Of a stretch of 64,000 bases of DNA, positions 1-11,800 are shown in pieces; the stretch's first letter is position 1, and the number at the start of each line of letters is the position of its first letter. Source of the DNA: Hippophae tibetana. Lineage: Eukaryota; Streptophyta; Magnoliopsida; Rosales; Elaeagnaceae. The stretch is from positions 58,886,843-58,950,842 of the forward strand of contig CM072810.1 of the NCBI GenBank assembly GCA_037013495.1, written 5' to 3'. Position numbers and translations under genes: made by a program. The notes beneath the pieces were generated by a model. That model saw only the letters and a list, made by a program, of their open reading frames with translations. It did no database searches and was not told where the DNA came from.

Positions 1-210
1 CAAGTGTTGGATATATAATGAAGAAGGTCATTATGTTAATGAATGTCCTAATAGGTTAACTCATAAAAAGGAATATAAGAAAAATTCAAAGATACAAGAA
101 TAAGCCTATAAGATGAAATTAAAACTCATAGAAGAGTTAGACATTGATGAAATAAAATTAATATACTTAATGAGTGAAACTAAAGAAGATGAAGAAATAG
201 ATTTAAAGGA
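1..210 (+). pseudogene. Caulimovirid capsid protein, C-terminal fragment
   Basis: The first codons read as a CCHC zinc knuckle (C-x2-C-x4-H-x4-C), which in pararetroviruses lies at the end of the capsid protein. Its second cysteine has become tyrosine (CWIY where copy B has CWIC at 51566-51577), so zinc binding would be lost. An acidic, glutamate/aspartate-rich tail follows to about 210, also seen after the knuckle in copy B. The upstream part is outside the window. Confidence 0.7.
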
Positions 211-215
211 AACAT

Positions 216-540
216 GTGAGGATGAATGACCTATATAGAATAACTAATCCTAATAATACTTACATAAAAATAGAATGCAAATTCAAAGGATATAATATGT
301 CATTTACATGCTTATATAGATACCGGAGTAAGTATATGCGTAGTAAGCAAATATGTATTTTCATAAGAACTTTGGACTGCAATCCCAAAAGACTTGATAG
401 TAAGAATAGAAAATAATACAATAATTAATCTTGACATGGCTATAAAAGATATTGATATTATAGTAGGAGGAGAAAGTTTCATATTCCTATTATATATCAA
501 CAAGAAATAAGAGTTGATTTCTTGATATGAAATAGCGCCT
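216..540 (+). pseudogene. Caulimovirid aspartic protease fragment
   Basis: A retropepsin-like segment with the active-site triplet Asp-Thr-Gly at 319-327 in the context YIDTG. About 45 codons later come the hydrophobic DIDIIVGGE-like strand and an IPIIYQQE-like segment, both also present in copy B. The reading frame shifts at least twice and includes stops. The catalytic triplet is intact here, whereas in copy B the glycine codon is a stop. Within the virus it would cleave the capsid/polymerase polyproteins. Confidence 0.7.
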
Positions 541-934
541 TAAACTTATATCAATCATTTACATAATATATAGATAAGAAAAGTATAACAACATTAGAAG
601 GAGAAATAATATATATTTCAAATGTTAAAAATACCAAGAATGTATCATCAGAAAAATTTATTGAAAAACATAAAAAAACAAAAACTTAGTCAAATGTACC
701 AAAAACGGAAACCACATTTAGAAAATATAACAAGAAAAGAAAATTACTATATGAAGATCTAGAATTTATTAATTAGGAAAATTCCTTCCTAAAAGAAAAA
801 AATAAATACAAGAAGATAAGATATTACTAAAAATAAGAAAATTACTTAAGACAATAAGCTTAGAAAATCCTTTAATCTAAATATTAATAAGCTTGAATAC
901 ATAACAAAGTATAAAACTAAAAGACCTTAATAAG

Positions 935-2200
935 GTTATAAGAGTAAAAACTATGGTTTACACTCCAGAAGTTCAAGAAGAATTAAATAAATAAATTCAA
1001 GAACTTTTGAAACTAAAAGTAATTGAACTAAGCATGAGTCCACACTTAAGCCCAGCATTTTTAGTAGAAAAAGATTGAGCAAAGATGAGGAAAAAAAGAA
1101 TGGTAATAAATTTTAATCATTAAATAAACAATTGATGATAGATACTTTATCTTTAAAAAGGAAGAGTTATTGGCCTTTTTCTAGTTTTAATTACAAGAGT
1201 TGATTATGGTAAATCAAAATAGATAAAGAATCTCAACTTTAGCTGTCCACAAGAAAATTCCAATAGATTATTATACCATTTGATTAAAATAGGCACAATG
1301 AATTTTTCAATTATATATGGACGACATTTTTAAACAACATTACCCATTTTTTTGTATCTATATTGATAATATATTAGTCTTTAATGATAATATCAACCAG
1401 TATTATCTTCATATATTAAAAATCCTACCAAAATGTAAGAAAAAAGAATAATATTATCTAAGAGAAAGGTAAAGGTAGTATTAACCCAACAAAAGATCAA
1501 GTATTTAGGACTTGAAATAGAAAATGGGAAACACCATCTTCAATCTTATGTGCTAAATAATATACAAGGATTTTTCAATATCATCATTGACAAAAACCAA
1601 TTACAAAAGTTTTTTAGGATATTTGATATAGGTAAAATCATATATTAGGAAATGAATAGAAATGAGAAAACATATACAAGCAAAAATTGAGAAAGATATA
1701 TCTAAAAATGGACAGATCAAAATACTCAATACATGGAAAAAATAAAAATACAAGTAAAACATTTACCAACACTTTAACATCCAGAACTAGGTAACAAAAT
1801 AATAATATAAATAGATGTTTCACACGAATATTGGGGAGCCATATCAAAAGTAAGAAAAGATGATAAAGATGAATATTTGTATAGGTTTATTTCAGGAGCT
1901 TTTCAAGGAGCCGAACTAAAATACCATAGTAATGAATAAGAATATTTAGCTAAAAAACAATAAAAAAGTTTGTTATATATATAATATCCACAACATTTAT
2001 TGTTAGAATTGATAATAAATTTTTTGGATATTTTATGAGAACTAATATTATAGAAGATTATAAACAAAGAAGATTAATCAAATGGAAGAAATGGTTTAAC
2101 CATTTTGATGTTAAACATCTATCATAAAAAAAGAATTGTTTAACCGATGCTTCAACTAGAGAACTAGCCTCACTAATAATTTTTACAATTGCATGAAAAA
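935..2200 (+). pseudogene. Caulimovirid reverse transcriptase-RNase H remnant
   Basis: The RT fingers begin with the VYTPE...ELLKLKVIE block near 955-1025, followed by SPHLSPAFLVEK and RMVINF (about 1097). The catalytic box is at 1361-1372 and reads YIDN instead of the expected YIDD/YMDD, so the second metal-binding Asp is lost. The thumb/connection segment KYLGLEIENG is near 1490-1530, and the RNase H start (DVSHEYWGA) near 1813. An HSNE-EYLA block and the KWFNHFDVKH segment follow. Spacing between the early fingers and the connection is about 520 nt, shorter than a full RT palm, so an internal deletion is likely. Many stops make this a pseudogene. Confidence 0.8.
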
Positions 2201-2204
2201 TGGA

Positions 2205-3125
2205 CAATCTTGACATAGAAATCAATATCCATGAAAAAGAAATAAAAGTTCTAGAAGATCAACTAGAGATTTATATATAAAAAAGTTATTCATATATGAA
2301 AAACAATAAGTCTAGTTCTCCAACAAAAAAAGATATTAAAATCTCACAGAAAGATGATAAACCTCAAAATTAACCAAAAAAAAAAGGTAACTCATCAAAA
2401 GTTTTATAGTCTAAAATCACAGATGAAGAAGAACTCAAAGAAAATAACTAAGAAGAAAAAAAAGTATTATGTTGTCTGCAACGGACCAGGTCCATAAATA
2501 TGTAAAACATAGTCAGAAGCAAGTAGATCAATAACTCGATTCTCCGATGTAACACATAAAATATTCACTAATAGAATTGAAGCAAAATGATTTTTTGTCA
2601 ATTTCAAAACCCCTAAACTTTTCACACCTAGTGATATAGTAGCTAACTTAGAATGCAACTATGCATAAGCACTCAAAAGTCAAATAGCTGCAAAAGGAAA
2701 ATAGATGATACGTTTTTTATCCTCGAGGAAGAAAATTAAAGACAAAGAAATATAAACCCAGACCAATGACTAAACCTTTATAATTTAGCCAGAAAATCAG
2801 GAAAAGAATAACGTATATAAAACCATGAAATTTTTCACACTAGGAAATTCTATACATTATGAACAAAACCAATTACATGTAGTAGATTCAATATTACTAA
2901 ATGAGTAGATCAAAAACTTGTTTACCAATTATTTTATTATGGGTTGATTGAAAATATTTAGCCAAGCAACAACTTAATGGAATTAAATTATTTTTTGAAA
3001 ATTTTAAAAAAGCCATTAAAAAAGTTTAGGAAAAGAGTAAAAATAAATGATCGTCTAGTATTTTTAAGATTTTTCAATTCTATAATAGATTGACATAAAG
3101 AAAAAACATATTATTCCTTATTATT
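2205..3125 (+). pseudogene. Caulimovirid transactivator/viroplasmin (ORF VI-like) remnant
   Basis: After RNase H comes a charged, coiled stretch. At about 2466-2660 lies a segment starting KYYVVCNGPGP and continuing through ITRFSDVTHK and FTNRIEAK, which matches the pattern of the viroplasmin RNase H1-like domain found in caulimovirus ORF VI proteins (YYVVYNGP...G...HK.F....EA). A second conserved portion at about 2900-3090 (LIENI...LNYF...FKKAIKK) has a counterpart in copy B at 45191-45360. In replicating caulimoviruses this protein makes inclusion bodies and reactivates translation. Stops interrupt all frames here. Confidence 0.65.
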
Positions 3126-3139
3126 TTATTAAAATAAGA

Positions 3140-3650
3140 ATGACATCTTTAGTAAGAACAGTAGACCAACCCAGAGTTCTATCATAAGAAGAGTTTGATG
3201 AAGAAGCTCTTAACAAAAAAATAGCAGTAATATTGAGTCAAATATACCATAAAATAAAATAAAATAAACATCCTCTGGAATCAAAGTAAATTACTCCATA
3301 AGTAAGATAGTTATTTCACATAGTAACATGAATATAATTCAAGAAGATATTAAGAAAATTATCAATTATTAAAACACCATTCAACTACAATAAGTTGGAC
3401 ATAACTAAAAGAACCAAACAATAATTTTTCCAACAAGTAAAAAAGCATACTCAGGACCACAAGTACCTTTATTTAATAAATGATAGAGATGTATCCTTAA
3501 CTCTAGTATCAAGAGAAAACATGTAAGGATAATTTTTCCAACAAGTAAAAAAGCATACTCAGGACCACAAGTACCTTTATTTAATAAATGATAGAGATGT
3601 ATCCTTAACTCTAGTATCAAGAGAAAGCATGTAAGGAAGTAATTTTAATA
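3140..3650 (+). pseudogene. Caulimovirid downstream coding stretch, broken
   Basis: A segment beginning MTSLVRTVDQPRV at about 3141 continues through ILSQIYHKIK and aligns by eye with the copy B stretch at 42734-43063 (MLSQIYYELRK, followed by a VNYS strand in both). It could be the C-terminal end of the transactivator or a separate small ORF. The function is unknown. It contains stops and, at 3421-3636, a tandem duplication. Confidence 0.5.
3421..3636 (+). repeat. Two-copy 108-bp tandem duplication
   Basis: 3421-3528 and 3529-3636 are identical except for one A/G difference near the end of the unit. The 108-bp period is a multiple of three. The two units are far more similar to each other than copy A is to copy B, so the duplication happened late, probably after integration. 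Confidence 0.95.
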
Positions 3651-6229
3651 AATAAGTGTCGGTAGAAGTTTTTAAAAGGAAGGGAGAGATAAGATAAAAT
3701 GTAAAATTTATCCTTTCATGTATCTTTTATTTTAGAAAAGGAAGGAAAAAATAAAGATAAAAATATACCTCGTTAAAAAATAAAAGACTAATAAAAACAT
3801 TTTTTTGTTTGTGCTTATTGTATCTGTTTTCATGAATCGATAAAATGAGTAAGCTTTATAGTAGTGCTAAAAATGAATGAAAAATATTAAAAACTTCATA
3901 TTAAAAAATTCCAAATAAAATAAAAAAAATATTTAAATAAAATGTAAAATAATATAATATTTAAAAAAAAATTAGTATTAAACAAAATATGAGAAACTTT
4001 AAAGATATGAATGAAAAAAACTTAAAAGCTTTACTTTTAAGTTTATTATTATGATCTTTTTTTTAATTTTTAATTTTATAATGTTTGATACTGATATTTT
4101 ATTATCATGAAATAAAGTTAAATATATGAAATATTTTTATATTAAACTATATTGATTTATGAAATATTTTATATAATATATACTATTATAATTCTATGTG
4201 TGCAACTAATTAATATTTATCAAATGTGTGATAAAAATACATATGTTTAATCGTTTTACTTACAATTCATTTATATATATTTTTCACATATATGCTAAAT
4301 ATTATTGATAGATACAATGATTACAAAATATGCACACACAAAATTAAATACAATATATTATTACAAAATATTTATTTAATAGCAAAATATACATATAATT
4401 ATTTTTTTATAAAATTTTTGACCGAAGCTATTCTCCTACCTAGCCCCCATGAAGCTTCGCCATGCATGTATTAATGTGACGATTCTAGTTAATATCCATA
4501 AAAGGATAATTGGAGTGGTAGTTTTGTAACACTTAGACTAAGTTCGATAATATTTCTATGATGATTAAAAGATAAATGGTACATTCGTATAATTAATAGT
4601 GCATTTGTTTTAAAAAAAATGATATGATAAGGACAAAGTAGTGAACTTAGGTTATTTTGGGTGTTTTTTTTCATTTTTAAATTCTTACAATATTCTTGTA
4701 AAACTTGTCATATATAACCTATATGACATACTTTGAACAAAATAAAGAAAATGTTGTTTAAAATGGAAACAATGGATATTAATAATTGAATATGGCTATT
4801 AAAATAAAATCTTTTGATTATATGAAAATAAAGGGTATCAATGCATTAACATGAGTACAATGATGAATTTATAATTGGTATCCATGCCCCATATATATAA
4901 TAAAAATAATATTAAGTACTTCTTGGTTTACTAATTATTTTTAATTATAAAAAACACTATATGTATATCATTTTAGGAAAAATATGTGAAAATTATTAAA
5001 TTTGCATGTAGTGAGTTATTGAGTATTAAAAATCTAAAATTTTAAATCCATATGGGACAATTATATTTTTTGTACATAATTTATTTACAATTTCATAAAT
5101 CATTTAAAACTTTACTTGTTGAGAGTTAAGTTGGGGTACATGACCCTACTTACTTATATATAGATATGACCAATCCCTTCCAAATATATTTCTTATCATT
5201 GTGATTATATTAGATGTAACTACAAATAATAAATTTTAATAAAAATGTATCAATTTAAAATTAAAATATTATATTTTATATTTTATATTTTATATATAAC
5301 AATAATTTTTAAATAAATTTTAACCTTAATTCAACTTTATTCTATATAAAAAAACAATCTCCTTAAATTTAGATAACAAGAACTAATTATTTTATTGAAT
5401 CAATTTTAAATTTAAAATCATCAAATTCATGTTAATTTTGAGTTAATGAAAATAATAATTGGAAAGTATTTTTTTTTTTACTTTATTAAGGTGCACTCAA
5501 ATAAAGTATTATTTATTATTTTTAGAGTTTTTTTTATATTTACTAATAACATTGATTTCTCTTCATAAACTACTAACTATTCTTTTTTTCCAAAATAAAA
5601 ACAACACTAATTTTAGAGAAGTTATTAAGTTTTTTTTAAAAAATAAAAATTACACTAATTTTAGAGAAATTATTCATTAGTCTTGAACCAAAGGTGATGT
5701 GGTGGTTTAGGCTAATTAATAATTTTTCTTCCAAATTTCTGTAGCCTGAAAAGCCTCTCCCATCTCTCATCTTCTATATACATATGATATAGTCATATTT
5801 TTCATAGCAACTATCTTAGAATCACATGTCATAAAAGATTCTAAACCAATATTGCAATTGGTCTATACAGTGTATAAATCTACATAAGTCAGTAATTGTT
5901 TTCTCCAAGAATATCTCTCAGAATTGCCAAGATCTTGTAAATACTAACTTTTAAATGAACTGTTACACAAATGCAATCAAATACCTAGGACATTTTCTAC
6001 CCATTTGCAGGAAGAAAAAGATAGAATTTAATCCCTTTTTTTCAAAAAATCAAAGTCAGGTTAGATAGCTAGAAATCTAAATTACTTTCACGTGTAAGCA
6101 AACGCACATTGATCGATTTTGATATACAAACAATGCCAATTTATTCTGAGTACCTTTAAGCTTCCTTTAAGCTTCCAACAAGTTTATATGAAAAGGTATA
6201 TATTTTTATGAGAAAGTTCTAGTGGAAAG
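3641..6229. other. AT-rich intergenic stretch, nothing recognised
   Basis: About 2.6 kb of very AT-rich sequence with no ORF above about 73 codons, no recognisable protein similarity, no clear LTR, TIR or RNA gene. Low-complexity A/T runs dominate (for example near 3890-4070 and 5260-5300). A caulimovirid promoter and leader would be expected just downstream of 3640, but I could not identify a TATA box and poly(A) pair like that of copy B. Confidence 0.6.
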
Positions 6230-7880
6230 GTAATACATGATCTCAAAACTCTCAACATTTCTTTACTCCTATGATTTGGGATGCCATTAGTAAACCCAAA
6301 CTAAAAAGGGGATTGGGCTTTTATAAAATAGAAGATTTAACAAAACAATGTTATCCAAAGCATATTAGGAACTAATTATCCAATCAAACAAACTTTTAGT
6401 CCAAGTTTTTAGTCAAAAATACCATAAAAACAATTCTTCCATTAATACTGTTAAAAAATCAAATGATTCGAGTATTTAAAAACACTTTGGATTTAAGAAC
6501 TACTTCAACAAGGAAGATGTTGAAAGGTTGGAAAATGAGACATCAACTTTTAGCTTAATCCTTGGATACTTGGTCTCTCCCTACAAAAGTTACCTCAATC
6601 ATTGTTTATCAAAAGAACCTATAATCCACATCTACAATTTGGAACAATCATTGGTATTGAGATATTTTTAAAATAAAGAGACTTTTTGGAAAAGATATTA
6701 CATCCTACATCATTACGTTAAACCTTATAATCCTTCTAATGATGACCAAATTCACTAGTATGACAAAGGTAAAGAAAAATTTACACTTAAAGGGGCTTAT
6801 GAAGTTCTTATACAGGACAAAACTCAATGACTCATTCTAGCTTATGGAAGATATTACATCTTATACATGTTTTGAAAAATTGCCAATAACTACTTATGTA
6901 CTAAAAAGAAGGTAAGTGTTTGCATGACATTTGAAAATCCCAATTGTTTGCTTTGTGGGAAAGAAATTTAATAAGTGGAGTACTTATTCATAAGATGTGA
7001 AATTCTTAAATCTTAGTGGTTCATATGCAAATGGAATATTCTTTGAAAGTTCATTGAAAACTCAGATATTAAATCCTACATCTCTTTTATTCTAAGCTTT
7101 CCAAACAACTAGTTAACTTCGGAAATAAATAAAAAATCATTCACTCTTAGTGCAGTTATTATGATAGAGTAGATTTGGTGGTTATGAAAAGATATAGTTC
7201 ACAACAACAAGGTAATAGACCATCAATTTCAAGTCAATAGAGTTCTTACAAGAGTGGAGAATTTTTCTCTATTACTACACAATAGAAGCTAGTAAAAAGA
7301 TATCCCTCCTACTGATGATTATCATCTTATTCCAACACATTGGAGATCACCCTACAAAATGCCATTAAAATTAATTTTGACGTTGTATGGTTACAAAGCA
7401 AAGCAAGTTTGGGTTTGAGTAAAGGATCATTTTAGAAGAATACTACACTATTGGATTGATTACTTTACAACACTATCTAGTGAAGAGGCAGAAGTTGTTA
7501 CCCTCCAAAATGCAATTCAACATGCTCTACTCCACAAAATAACTGCAATATATATATATATATATATTGAGAGGGGTGCCAAAACAATTATTGATGCTTT
7601 TAATTTTGAATACTGAAACACCGTAGACTTGAATACTAAACATATCCTTCAAGATGCATTAAAATCATTACGTGAGTTCTCTATTCTTTCAATGCAATGG
7701 ATACCCCGAAAACTCAACATTTGCGTTCATAATCTCATGCTTGGGCGAGAAGCACACAAATGGCAGGCAACATCTTGTTATCTCTTTGCTAGCTACCATA
7801 TATGAGCTCAGCGTAGGAGCATATAACTAGAATAGACTTGTCTATTCTTCCTTGTATAAAAAAAGTGAGGGTCAATTTTA
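6230..7880 (+). pseudogene. LINE (L1-type) ORF2 3' end, degenerate
   Basis: Near 6270-6350 a translation reads WDAISKPKLKRGLGF, the pattern (W..i..PK..GGLGf) found after the RT domain of plant L1 elements. Near 6900-7010 lies a zinc-binding RT-associated segment with CLLCGKE and IRCEI (C-x2-C...H/R..C). A following RNase H-like part has SSEEAEVVTLQNAI near 7480-7530 and the closing NICVHNLM-type helix near 7720. The RNase H domain downstream of RT is typical of plant LINEs. Stops and frameshifts are frequent. The 5' end (endonuclease, RT core) is missing, as usual for 5'-truncated LINEs. A poly(A)-like tail is short (about 7857). Confidence 0.7.
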
Positions 7881-7959
7881 TTTTTGTTTATTCTCTCTTA
7901 TTTATATCATGTTATGTTATTTATTGTTAGGATCGTTGGTTTTAGACGAATATATAATT

Positions 7960-8110
7960 CCTATTAATTTTAAATTTCATTGGCTTGAAATACTATATTA
8001 TCACATGTTATAACAAAAATAATTTCACTACTCAATTTAGGAGAAATTATTTGTTGTTACGAAGTATGTGATAACGTGATAATTTAGGCCAATAAAATTT
8101 AAAATTAATG
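7960..8110. mobile_element. Short MITE with long inverted repeats
   Basis: The left arm starts CTATTAATTTTAAATTTC and the right arm, reverse-complemented, starts CATTAATTTTAAATTTTA. Both then continue ATTGGCYTRAA and remain similar for about 60 bp. The element is flanked by TAATT at 7955-7959 and 8111-8115, a probable 5-bp target-site duplication. No coding capacity. It lies about 0.7 kb upstream of the bZIP start codon. Confidence 0.7.
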
Positions 8111-8115
8111 TAATT

Positions 8116-8812
8116 TTATTCTTGAAAAAATAAATGCATAATACTTAATAGATAAAAAATAATGTATTTGACGAGAATTAAAGATGTTAAGTGAACTATT
8201 TTATCTCATCTCATGTATCATTTTGTGTCTCTAATGAACTTATGATGTAATATTGTCTTATTTCATCTTATTCAGATGTAGTTTTAGTGAGAACTTTAAA
8301 CTTATATTATATCATTTTTTATTAAACTTATATTATAAATTATTATTTATCATATTTTTATTATTTTTATATTCTTACATATTTTATTAGATTTATTAAA
8401 AATAAATAAGATATTTTAATTAATATTATTTCATTATCGTTTTATCTTATTAAAAATGAAATAAGATAAAATAAAATAAATTTTAAAAATTAAGAAATTA
8501 TCTTATAAATTTGATTAAAATCTTATTTTAATTTATACATGTAATTAAAAATATATTTTAATAATATTAAATAACAAATCTTCAAATTAGTCGGTAACTT
8601 AATCCACCGCAAGTAAAAAATTATCAATCACTTCGAACTTTTTCCCTCTTGTCTCATTCTCTAACTCCGTTATTTTCAACCACCTTTGACCTAACCCAAT
8701 TACTTATTCTCTCTCCTTAAACTAATACCACCTTCTCTCCTCCTCCTCCACCACCACCACCACCACCACCATTTCTACTCCAATCACCGTTAGCACATCA
8801 ACTAACTTTAGT
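8116..8812 (+). promoter_or_regulatory. Promoter and 5' leader region of the bZIP gene
   Basis: Very AT-rich to about 8580, then pyrimidine-rich from about 8635. A CT/CCA-rich leader with a (CCA)n tract lies at about 8747-8771. No ATG occurs between about 8590 and 8812, so translation should begin at 8813 without an upstream ORF. I cannot point to a confident TATA box or transcription start. Confidence 0.5.
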
Positions 8813-11800
8813 ATGACGGCAAGGCCACCGCCGTCACCGCCATTGGTAACGACGGACATGGTGATCGACCAGATGCCGGAGACCCCGCAGCGTGGGTCTC
8901 ACCACCGTCGGGCCCACTCCGACACCTCTTTTCGCTTCCTAAACCTCGACGACTTCCTCCTCTTTGATCCCTCCGACCTCGACCTTTCAGGTTTGCCCTC
9001 CCCTTCTCCATCTCCTTCTCTAACTCCTTCCCCTACTCCCCTGACACGTGGCGGTCCATCCTTCACCTCCTCCGATGAATCCTTATCTGCCCCACCAAAT
9101 TCCAGGTCCAGGCCTAATCCCACCACCTCCTCTTCCTCTGGAGTTGGAGGCTCTATTTCTCACTTTCGTAGTCTTTCTGCGGACTCTGATTTCTTTGATG
9201 GACTTGGGTTTGGTGGAGAAACTATGAAAGAGATGGTCGGAGAAAAGAGACCTGGTCATCGTGCTCATAGTAATTCGATGGATGGGTTTTCTGATGTCGA
9301 CTCTAGTTTGCTGACGGTTGATGGTGTTAAGAAGGCTATGACTCCTGATAAAATTGCTGAACTTTCTCTTATTGATCCTAAGAGAGCCAAAAGGTTCGAA
9401 TTTTGAAACTCTTTCTCAACTGGGTTTGTGCTGTTTCTTCTTCTTTTTCACTGATTTTCTCTGGTTCTCTTTGAACTCTAGTATTTAGTTGCAAGGTTTT
9501 GTATTTTTTTTTTAAAGTTTGTTTTTCATCGACTTGGGAAGTTGAAGGGTATAACTGTTTATCAAGTTTTGGGTTACTTGGAAATTTTTGGTATGCATGT
9601 TTAGTTGATTGTTTTTTGTTTGTATTTGTATCGTATTTATGAATTTGGTGATTGGAAATGAAGTTATTGGAAGTTTTAGTCAAATTTTGAGCCTTGATGC
9701 ATTAGTCTCATGGCTTGATTATCTTCCATTGCAGGGTTCTTGCTAATAGACAATCTGCTGCACGGTCAAAGGAGAGAAAGACTCATTACACAAACGAGCT
9801 GGAAAGGAAAGTTCAGACTCTTCAGGCAGAGGCAACCAACCTCTCTGCACAAGTCACTAGGTTACAGGTATATGTATGAGTCACTATGTTACTCGAAGTT
9901 ATCTCATGAACTTCGAGTAGTTGTTTATCCATGGAAGTTGTAGCTACTGATGGAATGCATCAACCATGTTTGTATACTTGATGATTTGCTAGTGTTGTAA
10001 ACCAAAGCTTGTTTTATTGCATATAGTGCAGGTTTTTGACTATTGTTTTCATACGCATTTCACACCATATTTCATCTGGAACACAAATCTTAAGAGGATC
10101 TTTTTGATGAGAAGTTGTATTGGTGGTAGTCTATTTTGTCGTAGGGACCATTTTGCTAGAAGTATCTAGGCGCTTATAAAAGGAAAAAAGAAACAAAACG
10201 AGTGAAAAGCAGAAACTTTATGGCTATTTTATGTTAATCTTGAAATGGTCCTAATAGTATCTTTATAAGCCATGGATGTTTTACTTGCAAGTTCTCTCTT
10301 CAATAGCTCTAGGGGGGTCTTAGAGATTTCTAATAATATTAGAAGAACGTTAGGCAATGTTTTAAAAGAGTATTTTAAGTATTGAGGCATTTTCTTAAGG
10401 TGGGGTGAGGCGTGAGCCTCCAGACAATCCAAGCATAAGCTTTAAACTCTACCTTTAAATACTTATAAAAATAACTATAATCCAATAAATAAATAAGCAT
10501 GCAAATAATAATAATAATAATAATAGAAAATAAAAAGTAATTATGAGATTGTAGCTCTATTGCTCAAATGTCAAAAGAGTAATCAAAGGCATAGCACAAA
10601 AATGGAAAACAAAAATGTTTGAGAATGTGTAAAGAAGGTGGAGGTGGTATGACTTCCGAATCACACCATTATGGATCCAAGTTTGAATCTTACTCTATAA
10701 TATTTTTTATTTAATTAAAAAAGAGGATTTTAGTACCTCTTTCTTTTTTAAAAAAAGTTGGAGTTATAGACTCAAAAGAAAAGGAAGAAGCCAAAATTTG
10801 ATGGTCTTGGAGGAAGTGAAAAGGAAAGGTTAGAGGTGGAAGAAGACTAGAGAATGTAAACGAAGCAATCCAAATCATGTTTGTTTGTTAGATTTTAATA
10901 TTTCTCCTTTTGTTTTTATTATTTAAGACCTTTTACTTTGTCTAATTTTAAAGAAATTGAACTAAGATTTTATAGACTATTCATGAAACGAATCTTTATA
11001 GGCTATAGCTTCAATTTCCTTGAGGCATAAAAGCTTTAAGGTGTGCACCCTAGACCAAAAAAGCATAAGCTATTTATCACATGATTTTTTTTAAGCCTCA
11101 TCTCGAGATGAGTCTCAAGGCGAGCTTCAAAATAGCGTTTTACAAAAATTGCATGGTATTTAGGAAAACTGGTGGAACAATTAACTTGTTAAATTGATTA
11201 ATAACATCAAGGGAGTAGTGTAATGGAAAAAGTACTCCTGTGATCTCTAAATTTATGTCTATAGTTCCTAAATTTTCAATTGGTATACTTAGTTTTATAT
11301 ATTTTAAAAGTTTAGGACGTTAATGTACCGAAAAATAAACACTTTACTCCTAAACTTTACTAAAATCTTAAAGGTTAGAGAGTAAAATGTAAGTTGGTTT
11401 TTAAAAGTAGGGGCTTAAGGTGGCGTTTGGTTCACGGAATGAAAATGAAACAATTTTTTTGGTTTACCCACTGGAATCAAAGAAAGAATCAGTATTCAGT
11501 GTTTGGTTTACCATTGGAATGAAATAAAAAACACTGTAAATTATCTTAATACTCTTATATTTAGTAAAGTTTAAATAATGTCATTTAATTATTATTTTTT
11601 TGTCAGATAAATTAAATAAAAAATTTTATTTTTAATTTTTTAAGTAAAAAATAAATATTTACTTTTTTTATCATAAAAAAGTAAATATGAGTCTTTTTTT
11701 GAGAATTAAAAAGAGAAACGAAAAATTCTGCAACATGTTATAGACCAAATCGAATATAAGTTATGCAATATGTTAGAAACTAAAAGTTCATATATGTTAG

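Larger units (their letters stand above)
1..3640 (+). mobile_element. Endogenous caulimovirid (pararetrovirus) copy A, degenerate
   Basis: Decayed plant pararetrovirus running off the left edge of the window. In order on the + strand are a capsid-type zinc knuckle, an aspartic protease, reverse transcriptase, RNase H, a transactivator/viroplasmin-like domain and a further downstream coding stretch. This order (capsid, pol, transactivator) fits the Caulimovirus/Soymovirus/Cavemovirus/Solendovirus side of the Caulimoviridae rather than badnaviruses. No part longer than about 70 codons is open, and stops and frameshifts occur every few dozen codons, so nothing here is functional. It is related throughout to copy B at 41330-54000 but is clearly more decayed. 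No LTRs are present, as expected for an integrated pararetrovirus. The genus is an inference; the family is well supported. Confidence 0.85.

Noticed and set aside
3405..3620. Minus-strand 71-codon frame with an internal repeat
   Set aside because: The repeat is only the 108-bp DNA duplication read antisense; the coding orientation of the viral copy is plus.
7550..7568. Short (TA)n tracts here and near 22960-22986 and 38270-38288
   Set aside because: Simple microsatellites in AT-rich DNA; no further significance visible.
8808..9268. Arg/Gly-rich minus-strand frames opposite bZIP exon 1
   Set aside because: Shadows of a GC-rich, Ser/Pro-coding exon; the plus strand has the recognisable protein and splice sites.
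9378..9683. 101-codon minus-strand frame across intron 1
   Set aside because: Low-complexity Lys/Gln/Thr content over a T-rich intron; no similarity or splice logic.
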